Shown here one piece after another: positions 15,995-24,146 of a DNA stretch of 64,000 nucleotides. Source of the stretch: Catenuloplanes indicus (GTDB lineage Bacteria > Actinomycetota > Actinomycetes > Mycobacteriales > Micromonosporaceae); contig NZ_JAUSUZ010000001.1 of assembly GCF_030813715.1 (NCBI RefSeq), positions 7,130,001 through 7,194,000 on the forward strand. Reading direction: 5' to 3'. The notes beneath the pieces were generated by a model. That model did no database searches and was not told where the DNA came from. It saw nothing but the letters and a program-made list of their open reading frames with translations. The position numbers were made by a program, and so were the translations under genes. Position 1 is the first letter of the stretch. Every line of letters starts with the position of its first letter.

Positions 15995-17008
15995 ATGGCG
16001 AGATTGTTCGAGTCGCTGCCGGAGCACATCGAGGCGGCCGTCGAAGTCCGGGATGCCTGGCGCCGCCGGGTCGCGGCGGAGACGGCCGGCCTTGAGTTCC
16101 TGGTGCAGGACCTGTCCCGGTGGGCGCCCGGCGCGGTGCTCCGGGTCGCGTTCCTGGACGGTGACACCGAGGCGCACGCGCGGATCGAGGAGGCCACCCG
16201 GCAGATCACCGATGCGTGCGGCATCGCGCTCGACTTCGGCCGTGACCCGGCGACCGGTGCCTACCGGCGGTGGGCCACCACCGACACGGAGTACGCGGCG
16301 GAGATCCGGGTCAGCTTCGACCAGGGCGGCTACTGGTCGCTGGTCGGCACGGACAGTACGGACGCCACGCTCGCGGACGCGAACTCGCCGATCGGCGGCG
16401 CACCGTACCAGCGCAGCCTCAACCTGTCCGGATTCGACGGCATCCTGCCGGACGACTGGGCCGGGACCGTGCGGCACGAGTTCCTGCACGCGCTCGCGTT
16501 CAAGCACAGCCACCAGAACATGCGCGGCCCATGCCAGGACGAGTTCCGGTGGGAGGACGACGAGGGCTACGTGCCGACCCGGGACACCCGCGGCGTGTTC
16601 GTCGCGGACGAGGCGGGCCGGCGGCCGGGCGTCTACACCTACCTGGCCGGGCCGCCGAACCGGTGGACGCGCGCGAAGGTCGACTTCAACCTGCGGGCGC
16701 AGGACCCGGACGAGGCGGTCGCCGGGCCGTTCGACTCCGAGTCGGTGATGCTCTACCAGTTCGAGCCGTTCTTCTACCGGAGCGCGCCGTCGCCGTGCGC
16801 GCCGACCGGGAACGGCATCGACCTGTCCACCGGCGACATCCGCGGGCTGCAACTGCTCTACCCGCGGGCGCCCGAGCCGGACATGGTCAAGCGTGCGTCG
16901 ACCGCGCTGTCCACGCTGGGCGGCGGCGTCGAGGGCGCGGCGTTCAGCCCGTACCGGCAGCGGCTCGTGGAGGTCCTGACCGCGCTGGTCGAGGGACGGG
17001 TGCCATGA
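15995..17008 (+). CDS. intracellular metzincin-like zinc metalloprotease
   Basis: The 337-residue protein starts at the ATG at 15995, 7 nt after a GGGGGG ribosome site. Residues about 45-80 resemble the first strands of astacin/matrixin-like domains (VLRVAFLDGD). The zinc site is H161-E162-x2-H165-x5-H171, i.e. HExxHxxGxxH with Ala in place of the usual Gly. A Met-turn follows in SVMLY (Met252). No signal peptide, prodomain Cys switch or membrane helix is seen, so it probably acts in the cytosol. Its stop overlaps the next gene by 4 nt. It is first in a four-gene protease/NTPase operon and may be an effector that needs activation. Confidence 0.8.
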   Translation: MARLFESLPEHIEAAVEVRDAWRRRVAAETAGLEFLVQDLSRWAPGAVLRVAFLDGDTEAHARIEEATRQITDACGIALDFGRDPATGAYRRWATTDTEYAAEIRVSFDQGGYWSLVGTDSTDATLADANSPIGGAPYQRSLNLSGFDGILPDDWAGTVRHEFLHALAFKHSHQNMRGPCQDEFRWEDDEGYVPTRDTRGVFVADEAGRRPGVYTYLAGPPNRWTRAKVDFNLRAQDPDEAVAGPFDSESVMLYQFEPFFYRSAPSPCAPTGNGIDLSTGDIRGLQLLYPRAPEPDMVKRASTALSTLGGGVEGAAFSPYRQRLVEVLTALVEGRVP

Positions 17009-18186
17009 CCGGGGACGCGGGCCGGTACCTCGGCCTGATCGCCACCGGCGGCGGGCGGCAGACGCTGGCCGAGTCGGCCGCGTCGAGCGCCGGCAACGCG
17101 GCACCGGCCGCGAAGACCGAGCTGGTGGAACGGCTGGAGGCCGAGCTGGCCTACATCGAGTCGAAGACCGGCGTGACACCCGACCCGGCGCTGCGCGACG
17201 AGCTGCTCGCCCAGGCGGACACCGCGCTGGACAAGCTGCTCGGCGACGGCGCGGCCGCCGCGCTCACCGACGACGACGTCTCCGGCCTGGAGGCGGTCGT
17301 GGTCACCGACGGCACCCGTCCGGTGCTGTTCGTCGAGGACGACTTCGTCGACCTGCTCGCACCCAGCATCGGTGACTACGCGGCGCCGCTGTCCCGGCTC
17401 GCCGAGGAGGTCCGCTCGGTCTGCCGGTCGGTCGGCCGGGTCGACGACCCGGCCGCGGCGCCGCTCGGCTATCAGGGCACCGCCTGGGTGGTGGCCGAGG
17501 GCCTGGTCGCCACGAACTTCCACGTGCTGCAGGCGATCGCGCCGCGCGGCGTCCGCGAGGACGGCCAGTTCACCGGCCGGCTCAACCCGGGCGTGGCGGT
17601 CCACTTCGGGCACGAGGTCGGTCGGCCCTGGCCGGACCGGCGGTTCCCGATCCGGCGCGTGGTCGCGGTCGGCCGGGAGGGCGCGCCGGAGCACGTGCAC
17701 ACGGTGCTCGGCGGGCTCAACTTCGACGGCCTGGACCTGGCGATCCTGGAGCTGGAGCCGGTGCCGGGCCGCGCGTTCCCGCCGCCGGTGCCGGTGGCCC
17801 GCGGCGACGACCCGATCACCCGCGGCGGGCTGGCCACCGCCGGGCGCGGCGTCTACGTGGTCGGCTACCCCGGCAACGAGCACTCGACCACGCGTGAGCT
17901 GTTCACCCGGATCTTCGCGGGCGTGAAGAGCTACAAGCGGCTCGCGCCCGGCCGGATCACCGCGGCCGCCGGCGAGGTCCCCGACGACCCGCGCGGCTGG
18001 GTGTTCACCCACGACGTCTCGACGCTCGGCGGCAACTCCGGCTCCGCGGTCGTCGACCTGGACGCGGACGGGCGTGCCGTGCTCGGGCTGCACTTCGCCG
18101 GCCAGCCGGAACGGCAGAACTGGGCGCACGCGCTGGAGCGGATCACCGGGGAGTTGTCCGCCGTACTGCCCGCCGCGGCCCGATGA
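17005..18186 (+). CDS. intracellular trypsin-like serine protease
   Basis: The 393-residue protein has an N-terminal helical region (about 1-125) and a trypsin-like domain: catalytic His173 in ATNFHVL, Asp244 in GLDLAIL, and Ser345 in LGGNSGSA. The intact triad predicts an active serine endopeptidase. There is no signal peptide. It begins in a 4-nt overlap with the metalloprotease gene and ends in a 4-nt overlap with the next, so all are probably made in matched amounts. The N-terminal helices may hold it in an inhibited state or dock it to the partner NTPase; that is inference. Confidence 0.83.
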   Translation: MTGDAGRYLGLIATGGGRQTLAESAASSAGNAAPAAKTELVERLEAELAYIESKTGVTPDPALRDELLAQADTALDKLLGDGAAAALTDDDVSGLEAVVVTDGTRPVLFVEDDFVDLLAPSIGDYAAPLSRLAEEVRSVCRSVGRVDDPAAAPLGYQGTAWVVAEGLVATNFHVLQAIAPRGVREDGQFTGRLNPGVAVHFGHEVGRPWPDRRFPIRRVVAVGREGAPEHVHTVLGGLNFDGLDLAILELEPVPGRAFPPPVPVARGDDPITRGGLATAGRGVYVVGYPGNEHSTTRELFTRIFAGVKSYKRLAPGRITAAAGEVPDDPRGWVFTHDVSTLGGNSGSAVVDLDADGRAVLGLHFAGQPERQNWAHALERITGELSAVLPAAAR

Positions 18187-19997
18187 CCGCGGCGACCTCG
18201 CTCAGCCTCTCCGCGCTCGCCGACACGGTCACCGCGCCCGCGACCGACTGGATCGTGGTCGAGCGCGTCTGGGAGCGGGTCAGCCGTGCCCGCGGCGTGC
18301 ACATGCCGCCGCAGACCAGCCCGAATCTGCGGGACCTGCTGATCGGCGCGTTCGCGGCGGCCGGCGAGCACGGCTTCCTGGACGTCTTCGCGTTCGAGCT
18401 GATCAAAGCGGGGCTGGCCGGGCCGTCGCTGGTCACCGCGCTGCGCGCGATCGACGAGAACGCGGGCGGCTTCCAGTTGCAGGCGCTGCAGAACGGCGTG
18501 CGGCACGCGGTCAACCCGATGATGTACGCGGAGGGCCTGCTGCGCGCCTGCGACTACGTCTGCCGGATAGACATCAGGGGCGTGCAGGCCGGCACCGGCG
18601 TGCTGGTCCGGCCGACCGTGGTCGCGACCATGGCACACGTGGTCTGGCCGCTGCTCACCCAGGCGCCGGACGGCACGCTCGCGGCCGCGCCGGACAGCCT
18701 TCGCCACCTGGTGGTCACGTTCCGCGACTACGTGGACCGGGCCGCGACCCGGCTGGCCGGCGAGACCGCACCGCTGCACCCGGACTGGCTGCTGCACGGC
18801 AGCCCGCCGACCGAGGCCGAGCGGCTGCGCGCGGACGTGCGCGACATCGCCGGCATCGCCGCACCGGCCGGGCCGTGGGACCTCGCGCTGATCCGGCTCG
18901 CCGCACCGCCCAAGGGCGCGGCGCAGGCCGAGCTGATGGGCAGCCCGCCGGCCGGGCCGTTCGAGGTCAGCCTGCTGCACCACCCGCACGGGCCGCACGA
19001 ACGCGGCGAGCCGCTGCTGCTCTCCGACGGGCGGCTGGACGAGCAGCTCGGCACGCCGCCGGTGCGGTACCTGCACGACGTGAACACGCTCGGCGGCTCG
19101 TCCGGCGCGCCGGTCTTCGACCAGCGGTGGCGGATCGTGGCGCTGCACCAGGGCGGCGTCACCGGCGTGCGCAACCGGGCCGTGCCGGTGCGCGACTGGT
19201 CGCCGATGCTGGACCGGCCGCTGCCGGACGGCGTGCCCTACCTGCGCGGCCTGGAACGTTCCACCGACCTGGCGCCGACGCCGTACCCGGTGATCGGCCG
19301 CCGCGTCACCCAGCAGCGGCTGTGGCGCGCGCTGCGCCCGGACGCGGCACCGGCCGAGCGGCTGTTCGTGGTCCGCGGCGGGCCCGGCACCGGCAAGCGC
19401 TTCACGAAACGGCTGGTCCGTGAGTTCGTCGAGAAGTACAGCGACGGCGTGGTGGTCACGCTCGACCTGGCGAACGCGCTCGCCCAGGACGCGGACGGCT
19501 TCGCCCGCTGGGTCACCGGCGCGCTCTCCGCGCCCGGCCCCACGCTCACCCACGACGACGTGCTGACCACGGCGCCGCGGGAGATCCGCGACGGCGTGCT
19601 GCCCGGACTGGCCCGGCGCGTGTCCGAGGTGGGCGGTGACCGCGCGGTCTGGCTGGTGCTGGAGGGGTTCGGCGGCGCCGCGCTGGACGTACCGCCCGGG
19701 GTGAAGGACGTGGTGGTGAACCTGATGGGCCGGCTCCGGGACAACCCGTCGCAGCGGCTCGTGCTGGTCGGCTGGGACGAGCGGCCGCCGGAGGGCTTCG
19801 AGGCGGCGATCGAGGAGCTGGCGTCCCCGACCGCGTACGACATCGCGGCGCACTTCACCCCGGCCGGCTCGGCCCCGGCGGACGCACTGGTCACGGCCGT
19901 GCCGTCGCTGCTGGCGCTACAGCAGGCGCAGGGCCTGACCGGCTACCCGGCCGCGCACGCGGTGCTGCGCATGCTGGCCGCGGGTGTGGCGGCATGA
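18183..19997 (+). CDS. trypsin-like protease fused to a degenerate P-loop domain
   Basis: The 604-residue protein has three parts. Residues about 1-115 are helical and resemble an effector-associated adaptor domain. Residues about 120-370 are trypsin-like with His152 (TMAHVVW), Asp233 (WDLALI) and Ser307 (GGSSGAP). Residues about 385-600 form a P-loop region whose Walker A is GGPGTGK405 followed by Arg406 instead of Ser/Thr, with a Walker-B-like WLVLEGF ending in Glu. Nucleotide hydrolysis is therefore doubtful. The gene overlaps both neighbours by 4 nt. A protease-NTPase fusion beside a full STAND gene suggests a sensor-effector relay. Confidence 0.8.
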   Translation: MTAATSLSLSALADTVTAPATDWIVVERVWERVSRARGVHMPPQTSPNLRDLLIGAFAAAGEHGFLDVFAFELIKAGLAGPSLVTALRAIDENAGGFQLQALQNGVRHAVNPMMYAEGLLRACDYVCRIDIRGVQAGTGVLVRPTVVATMAHVVWPLLTQAPDGTLAAAPDSLRHLVVTFRDYVDRAATRLAGETAPLHPDWLLHGSPPTEAERLRADVRDIAGIAAPAGPWDLALIRLAAPPKGAAQAELMGSPPAGPFEVSLLHHPHGPHERGEPLLLSDGRLDEQLGTPPVRYLHDVNTLGGSSGAPVFDQRWRIVALHQGGVTGVRNRAVPVRDWSPMLDRPLPDGVPYLRGLERSTDLAPTPYPVIGRRVTQQRLWRALRPDAAPAERLFVVRGGPGTGKRFTKRLVREFVEKYSDGVVVTLDLANALAQDADGFARWVTGALSAPGPTLTHDDVLTTAPREIRDGVLPGLARRVSEVGGDRAVWLVLEGFGGAALDVPPGVKDVVVNLMGRLRDNPSQRLVLVGWDERPPEGFEAAIEELASPTAYDIAAHFTPAGSAPADALVTAVPSLLALQQAQGLTGYPAAHAVLRMLAAGVAA

Positions 19998-22900
19998 CGT
20001 CACCGCAGGACGCGGCGCTCGCCGCGATCCGGAACATGTGGGCCGGCCGCTCCGACGCCGAGAGGTCCGCCTTCGCGTCCACGCTGGAAACCCATCCGCC
20101 TGCGGCGGATCAACACCTTCAGGACGAGATCACCAGGGTACGGTGGCGGGGCGCACTGTCCGGCGGTGTCGACCCGGCCGCGCTCGTGACCGGCCTGGAT
20201 CCGGCCGACGCGCAACGCGTGCTCGACACGCTGGTGCCCGAGTTCGACCGGTCCCACGTGGACGAGCAGTGGCGCTGGACGATGCGCAGCGGCCCGCGCC
20301 GCGACGCGCTTCGCACGCTGGCCGACTCCCCGCGCGCGCTGACCGACGCGATCACGGACACGGTGCGCGTGCCCACCGACGACGCCGGCTACTACCTCCG
20401 CCTGCTGGCGGCCCGGTCCACCGGCGTCGGCGACCTCCCGGCGGACGGCCTCGCGGCTCGCGCGGCCACGCTGCCCGGCCGCGCGACCGAGCCGGGCCTG
20501 ACCACCGTGCCCGCCGCGGGTCCCGGTGACACGACGGAGGCCCGCGCGTCGCTGCCCGGCGCGGCCGACGCGGAGGGGCTCGCGGCGCTGGACGCGGCCC
20601 GGCTGCTGGCCGCGATCGCGGCGACCGGGACGCCACCGCCGGAGCAGCCGGTCGCCACCCGGACCGCGTTGCAGGCGCTGGCCTGGGCCGAACCGCTCGG
20701 CGGGCTGGCCGGGGACCTGGCGGAGGCGCGGCGGCGGGTGCGGGTCGAGGCGGTGGTGGACAGCTACGGTGCGCTGCTCGGCAACGGGTTCTTCGGGCGC
20801 GCGGAGGAACTGGCCCGGCTGCGCGACTTCGCCACCGGGCCGGTGACCGGCGACGGCGTGCCGGTGCCGCTGCTGCCCGTGGTCGGGCTCGGCGGCGTGG
20901 GGAAGTCGACCGCGCTGGCCGCGTTCGTCGAGCCGTACCTGCGCGAGATCCTGCGGCCGGACTCCACCGGCCCGGTGGTCATCGTGATCGACTTCGACCG
21001 CGTGCAGTTCCGGATCGACGCGGAGCTGGAACTGTCCTTCGAGGTCAGCCGGCAGCTCGGCAACGCGCACCCGGTCGCGGCCGCGGACTTCTCCGCACTG
21101 CGCTACCAGGTGCGCCAGGAGCGCGCGGGCACGGCCGCGGCCCGCTACACCGGGTCGCTCGCGGCCGGTGAGGGCGCCGGGGACGCGCCCGCGTTCGAAC
21201 GGGACGCGTCGCTGGCGGTCCGGCTGCACGAGCTGGACACCCGGCCGGTGCTGCTGGTCCTGGACACGTTCGAGGAGTGGCAGCGGGACCGGCCGGACCC
21301 GGCCCGGCCGCGCCTGCACGACAACGACCCGGAAGCGCGCATCCTGCGCTGGATCGCACGGCTGCGGGACACCATGGGGCTGCACGGGCTGCGGGTGATC
21401 CTGTCCGGCCGCGCGGACGTCGCGATCAACGCGGCCGACGTCACGGACCGGGTCGAGACACAGGCGGCGATCTGCCTGGCCGACCTGGCCCCGGCGGCCG
21501 CGGCGGAGCTGCTCGAGGCGCACGGCGTACCGGCGGAGCAGGCTCTTGAACTCGCCGTTGTGGTCGGCGGGAACCCGTTGACGCTGCGGGTGGCCGCGCG
21601 GTTCTTCGCCCACCTGCCGCCGGGCGAGCGGGCGGACTTCGTCGCGAGCGCCGGCACCGCGCTCGACGGCGAACTGCGCCGGGAGGTGCTCTACACGCGA
21701 TTCCTCGGGCACATCGCGGACCCGCGGGTGCGCCGCCTCGCCCACCCCGGCCTGATCCTGCGCCGCGTCACCGCCGGGCTGATCCGGGACGTGCTGGCAC
21801 CGTACTGCGGCCTCGGCCCGCTGACCGGCGCGGACGCGGCCGAGCTGCTGGAACGCCTCGCGGACGAGGTGTGGCTGGTCAAGCGCGACGGCGACGAGCT
21901 GCGCCACCTGCCGGACGTCCGGCGCGCGATGCTGCACCTGATGACCACCGACCCGGCCTACCGGGACGTGCTGCCCGCGATCCACCAGGCGGCCGCGCAC
22001 TGGTATCGCACGCGGCCCGGCGAGGAGGCGGCGGTCGAGGCGCTATACCACGAGCTGATGCTCCGCGTCGACGACACCGCCCGCGGGCTGTCCGAACGAT
22101 CACCGGCGCGGCGTCCGCCGATGTCGACCGGTCACGGCACCACTCCGGGGTACGGGCAGCCGCCGGCCCGGCGCGGCCGGCCGAATGGGGGCTCCGGTGC
22201 CCAGCCGGGTGCGTGGCCCGCTCCGCCGCGGGCCGGCTCCGAGCCGAAGCCGCGACGGCGGCGGGGCTGGCTGCCGGTCTGGCCGTGGCGACGGCGACGG
22301 ATGTTCGATCGTGGCGCCACGCTGTCGCCGGAAGCTCGGCCGGCCGATTCACCGGATCTCACGGACCCGGACGTGCCGATCCGGCGGCCGGACGGTGATC
22401 CGGACGTGCCGATCCGGCGGTCGGACGGTGACTCAGGCCAGGACCGGGACGGGGATCTGCTGGATCCGGCGGATCGCCGGCTGACCGGTCGGCTGGCCGC
22501 GCTCGGTGACGCGGTGGACGAGTTGCCGCCCGCGGTCGCGGCGGAGGCGCGGGTGCTGCGCGGGGAGACGCCGCCGCTGGCCGAGGCGCTGCTGCTGCGC
22601 GATTCGGCCTGGGCGCTGTGGCTGGAGCGCCGCGGCCGGTTCCTGGTCGACAACGACGCGGCGGCGGAGGCGCTGGAACTGCTGGGCGCACGGCCCGGGA
22701 TGCCGGTCACCGAGCCGGAGTGGCTGGCCCAGGCGTGCTGCGACCTCGCGCGCTGGGACGAGTACGGCCCGCGGGCGTCGGAGTTCGGCGGCGGGCGGCT
22801 GACCGCGCACCGCTACCAGACCATCGCGGCACTGCTCAGCGGCTCGGTGATCGCGCTGCCGGCGGTGGACCCGGAGACGATCGGCGGCGGGCCCGGGTTC

Positions 22901-23530
22901 CATGATCACGCGCTCATCCACTACTTCTACCGGCTGCTGCTCGGCCGGCCGGTGGACATCGCGGCGTGGCGGCGGCGAGAACCGCTGCTCATCGAGGCCG
23001 CGTCGGACCTGACCGGCGGCGATCGTGGCGCCACCGACCTGTTCCCGGTCGACGAGCTGCGCCGGGCGCTGGTCTGGGTCGCGGCCGGCTGCCCCGGCGG
23101 CACGATCACGCTGCGGAACGCGGTGCCCGGCATCGGCACGTCGCTGTCCCGGCAGCAGATCGTGGACGCGCCGGAGATCCTGCGAAACCTGCGCGGCGAC
23201 AACCCGGAACTGCGCGCTGCCGTCCGCACCGCGCTCGCCGAGGCTGCCGCTGCCGAGGCTGCCGCCGGGGGCGGCGGTGCCGTGGACGGCCATGCCGGGA
23301 GGGGGGTTGCCGGGAGGGGTGTTGCCGGGATTCCTGACGCCGATGTGCTTGTTCGGATCGATCTTGCGGGTGACCTCGGCGCCTATCTGGACCGGGCCGT
23401 GGCTCACCATCCCGGCGCGACGCTGCTGCCCCGGGTCCGCGACGCGTTCCACCGCTGGGCGCGGGCCAACGACGCGGTGATCGACGCCATCGTCCGCGAC
23501 GCCGAGGCCGGCCGGCCGGACCGCGCCTGA
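19994..23530 (+). CDS. large STAND-type P-loop NTPase
   Basis: The 1178-residue protein has an N-terminal helical region (1-275) and an NTPase preceded by FFGRAEELARLRDF. Walker A is GLGGVGKS (298-305), Walker B is LLVLDTFEEW with Asp424, and the STAND GxP-like motif is GGNP (525-528). A winged-helix-like region (about 570-690) follows. Then comes a basic, Pro-rich linker (about 700-825) with a duplicated 11-residue unit, and a C-terminal helical domain (about 826-1178) interrupted by an Ala/Glu/Gly low-complexity insert (about 1080-1114). STAND proteins act as signal-induced oligomerising switches. As last gene of the operon it is the likely sensor controlling the three proteases. Confidence 0.8.
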   Translation: MTSPQDAALAAIRNMWAGRSDAERSAFASTLETHPPAADQHLQDEITRVRWRGALSGGVDPAALVTGLDPADAQRVLDTLVPEFDRSHVDEQWRWTMRSGPRRDALRTLADSPRALTDAITDTVRVPTDDAGYYLRLLAARSTGVGDLPADGLAARAATLPGRATEPGLTTVPAAGPGDTTEARASLPGAADAEGLAALDAARLLAAIAATGTPPPEQPVATRTALQALAWAEPLGGLAGDLAEARRRVRVEAVVDSYGALLGNGFFGRAEELARLRDFATGPVTGDGVPVPLLPVVGLGGVGKSTALAAFVEPYLREILRPDSTGPVVIVIDFDRVQFRIDAELELSFEVSRQLGNAHPVAAADFSALRYQVRQERAGTAAARYTGSLAAGEGAGDAPAFERDASLAVRLHELDTRPVLLVLDTFEEWQRDRPDPARPRLHDNDPEARILRWIARLRDTMGLHGLRVILSGRADVAINAADVTDRVETQAAICLADLAPAAAAELLEAHGVPAEQALELAVVVGGNPLTLRVAARFFAHLPPGERADFVASAGTALDGELRREVLYTRFLGHIADPRVRRLAHPGLILRRVTAGLIRDVLAPYCGLGPLTGADAAELLERLADEVWLVKRDGDELRHLPDVRRAMLHLMTTDPAYRDVLPAIHQAAAHWYRTRPGEEAAVEALYHELMLRVDDTARGLSERSPARRPPMSTGHGTTPGYGQPPARRGRPNGGSGAQPGAWPAPPRAGSEPKPRRRRGWLPVWPWRRRRMFDRGATLSPEARPADSPDLTDPDVPIRRPDGDPDVPIRRSDGDSGQDRDGDLLDPADRRLTGRLAALGDAVDELPPAVAAEARVLRGETPPLAEALLLRDSAWALWLERRGRFLVDNDAAAEALELLGARPGMPVTEPEWLAQACCDLARWDEYGPRASEFGGGRLTAHRYQTIAALLSGSVIALPAVDPETIGGGPGFHDHALIHYFYRLLLGRPVDIAAWRRREPLLIEAASDLTGGDRGATDLFPVDELRRALVWVAAGCPGGTITLRNAVPGIGTSLSRQQIVDAPEILRNLRGDNPELRAAVRTALAEAAAAEAAAGGGGAVDGHAGRGVAGRGVAGIPDADVLVRIDLAGDLGAYLDRAVAHHPGATLLPRVRDAFHRWARANDAVIDAIVRDAEAGRPDRA
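22364..22429 (+). repeat. 33-nt tandem duplication inside the STAND gene
   Basis: Two nearly identical 33-nt units (22364-22396, 22397-22429) encode DPDVPIRRPDG and DPDVPIRRSDG, residues 791-812. They differ at two or three bases. The duplication is in frame and lies in the disordered linker. Confidence 0.85.
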
Positions 23531-23540
23531 GCACCAGCGA

Positions 23541-23560
23541 CCGGAAGCTCGTACTTCCGG
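23541..23560. terminator. short hairpin after the STAND operon
   Basis: A 7-bp stem CCGGAAG/CTTCCGG with a 6-nt loop starts 11 nt after the STAND stop, between convergent genes. Confidence 0.55.
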
Positions 23561-23606
23561 CATGCCGGCGCGGCGAGCGCGGCCCGGTGGATGCGGGCGG
23601 GCCCGG

Positions 23607-24140
23607 TCAGGGGCGGCGGCGGAGCGTGGCGAGCGTGATCGCGGTGAACAGCAGGGCCACCGAGGCCGTGCCGATCAGCAAGGCGGTGATCGAGGCGTGA
23701 CCGGCGGCCGGGACCTCGACGTCGGCCATCCGGACCGCGGGTGCCGGGGGTGCGGCGCAGACGACCGTGCCGGGGACGGACGCGGCACCGCCGCCCGCGG
23801 CCGGCGTGGGGCAGGGGCCGGACGTGGCGACCGCGGCCGGACCTGCGGCGGTCCCCGAACCGAGGCCGGAACCGAAGCCGGAACCGGAACCGAGACCGGA
23901 ACCAGAACTGAGGCCGGAACCGGAACTGAGGCCGGAACCGAGGCCGAGGCCCGAACCGGAACCGGAGACGAAGCCGGAACTCGGGCCGGTGGCCGAGTAG
24001 ACCGGGTCCTGCCAGCAGGCGAGGAAGCCCAGCACGCCGAGCGTGAGCAGGATCGCCCAGCGGATGATGCGGCGGCGCGTGAGGAAGCCGCCGGCCTCCG
24101 GGGTGGAGGCCGGCATCGCGGGTGGGCGGCGCGGGCTCAT
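23607..24140 (-). CDS. Gly/Ser-rich membrane protein
   Basis: The 177-residue protein has a cytosolic basic start, a membrane helix (about 27-45), an extracytoplasmic linker of GSGSG/GLGSG-type repeats (about 55-100), then a Pro/Ala/Val region with two cysteines and a second membrane helix (about 150-170) ending in RRR. The Gly/Ser tract comes from a degenerate tandem DNA repeat of GGxTCCGGxTCC type. It starts 6 nt after the lectin-protein stop, so the two are one operon. No function is known; it may span or anchor in the wall. Confidence 0.6.
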   Translation of the reverse strand: MSPRRPPAMPASTPEAGGFLTRRRIIRWAILLTLGVLGFLACWQDPVYSATGPSSGFVSGSGSGLGLGSGLSSGSGLSSGSGLGSGSGFGSGLGSGTAAGPAAVATSGPCPTPAAGGGAASVPGTVVCAAPPAPAVRMADVEVPAAGHASITALLIGTASVALLFTAITLATLRRRP

Positions 24141-24146
24141 GACCGG

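Noticed and set aside
22364-22429. Tandem units as a possible CRISPR array
   Set aside because: Two directly adjacent 33-nt coding units with no spacers.
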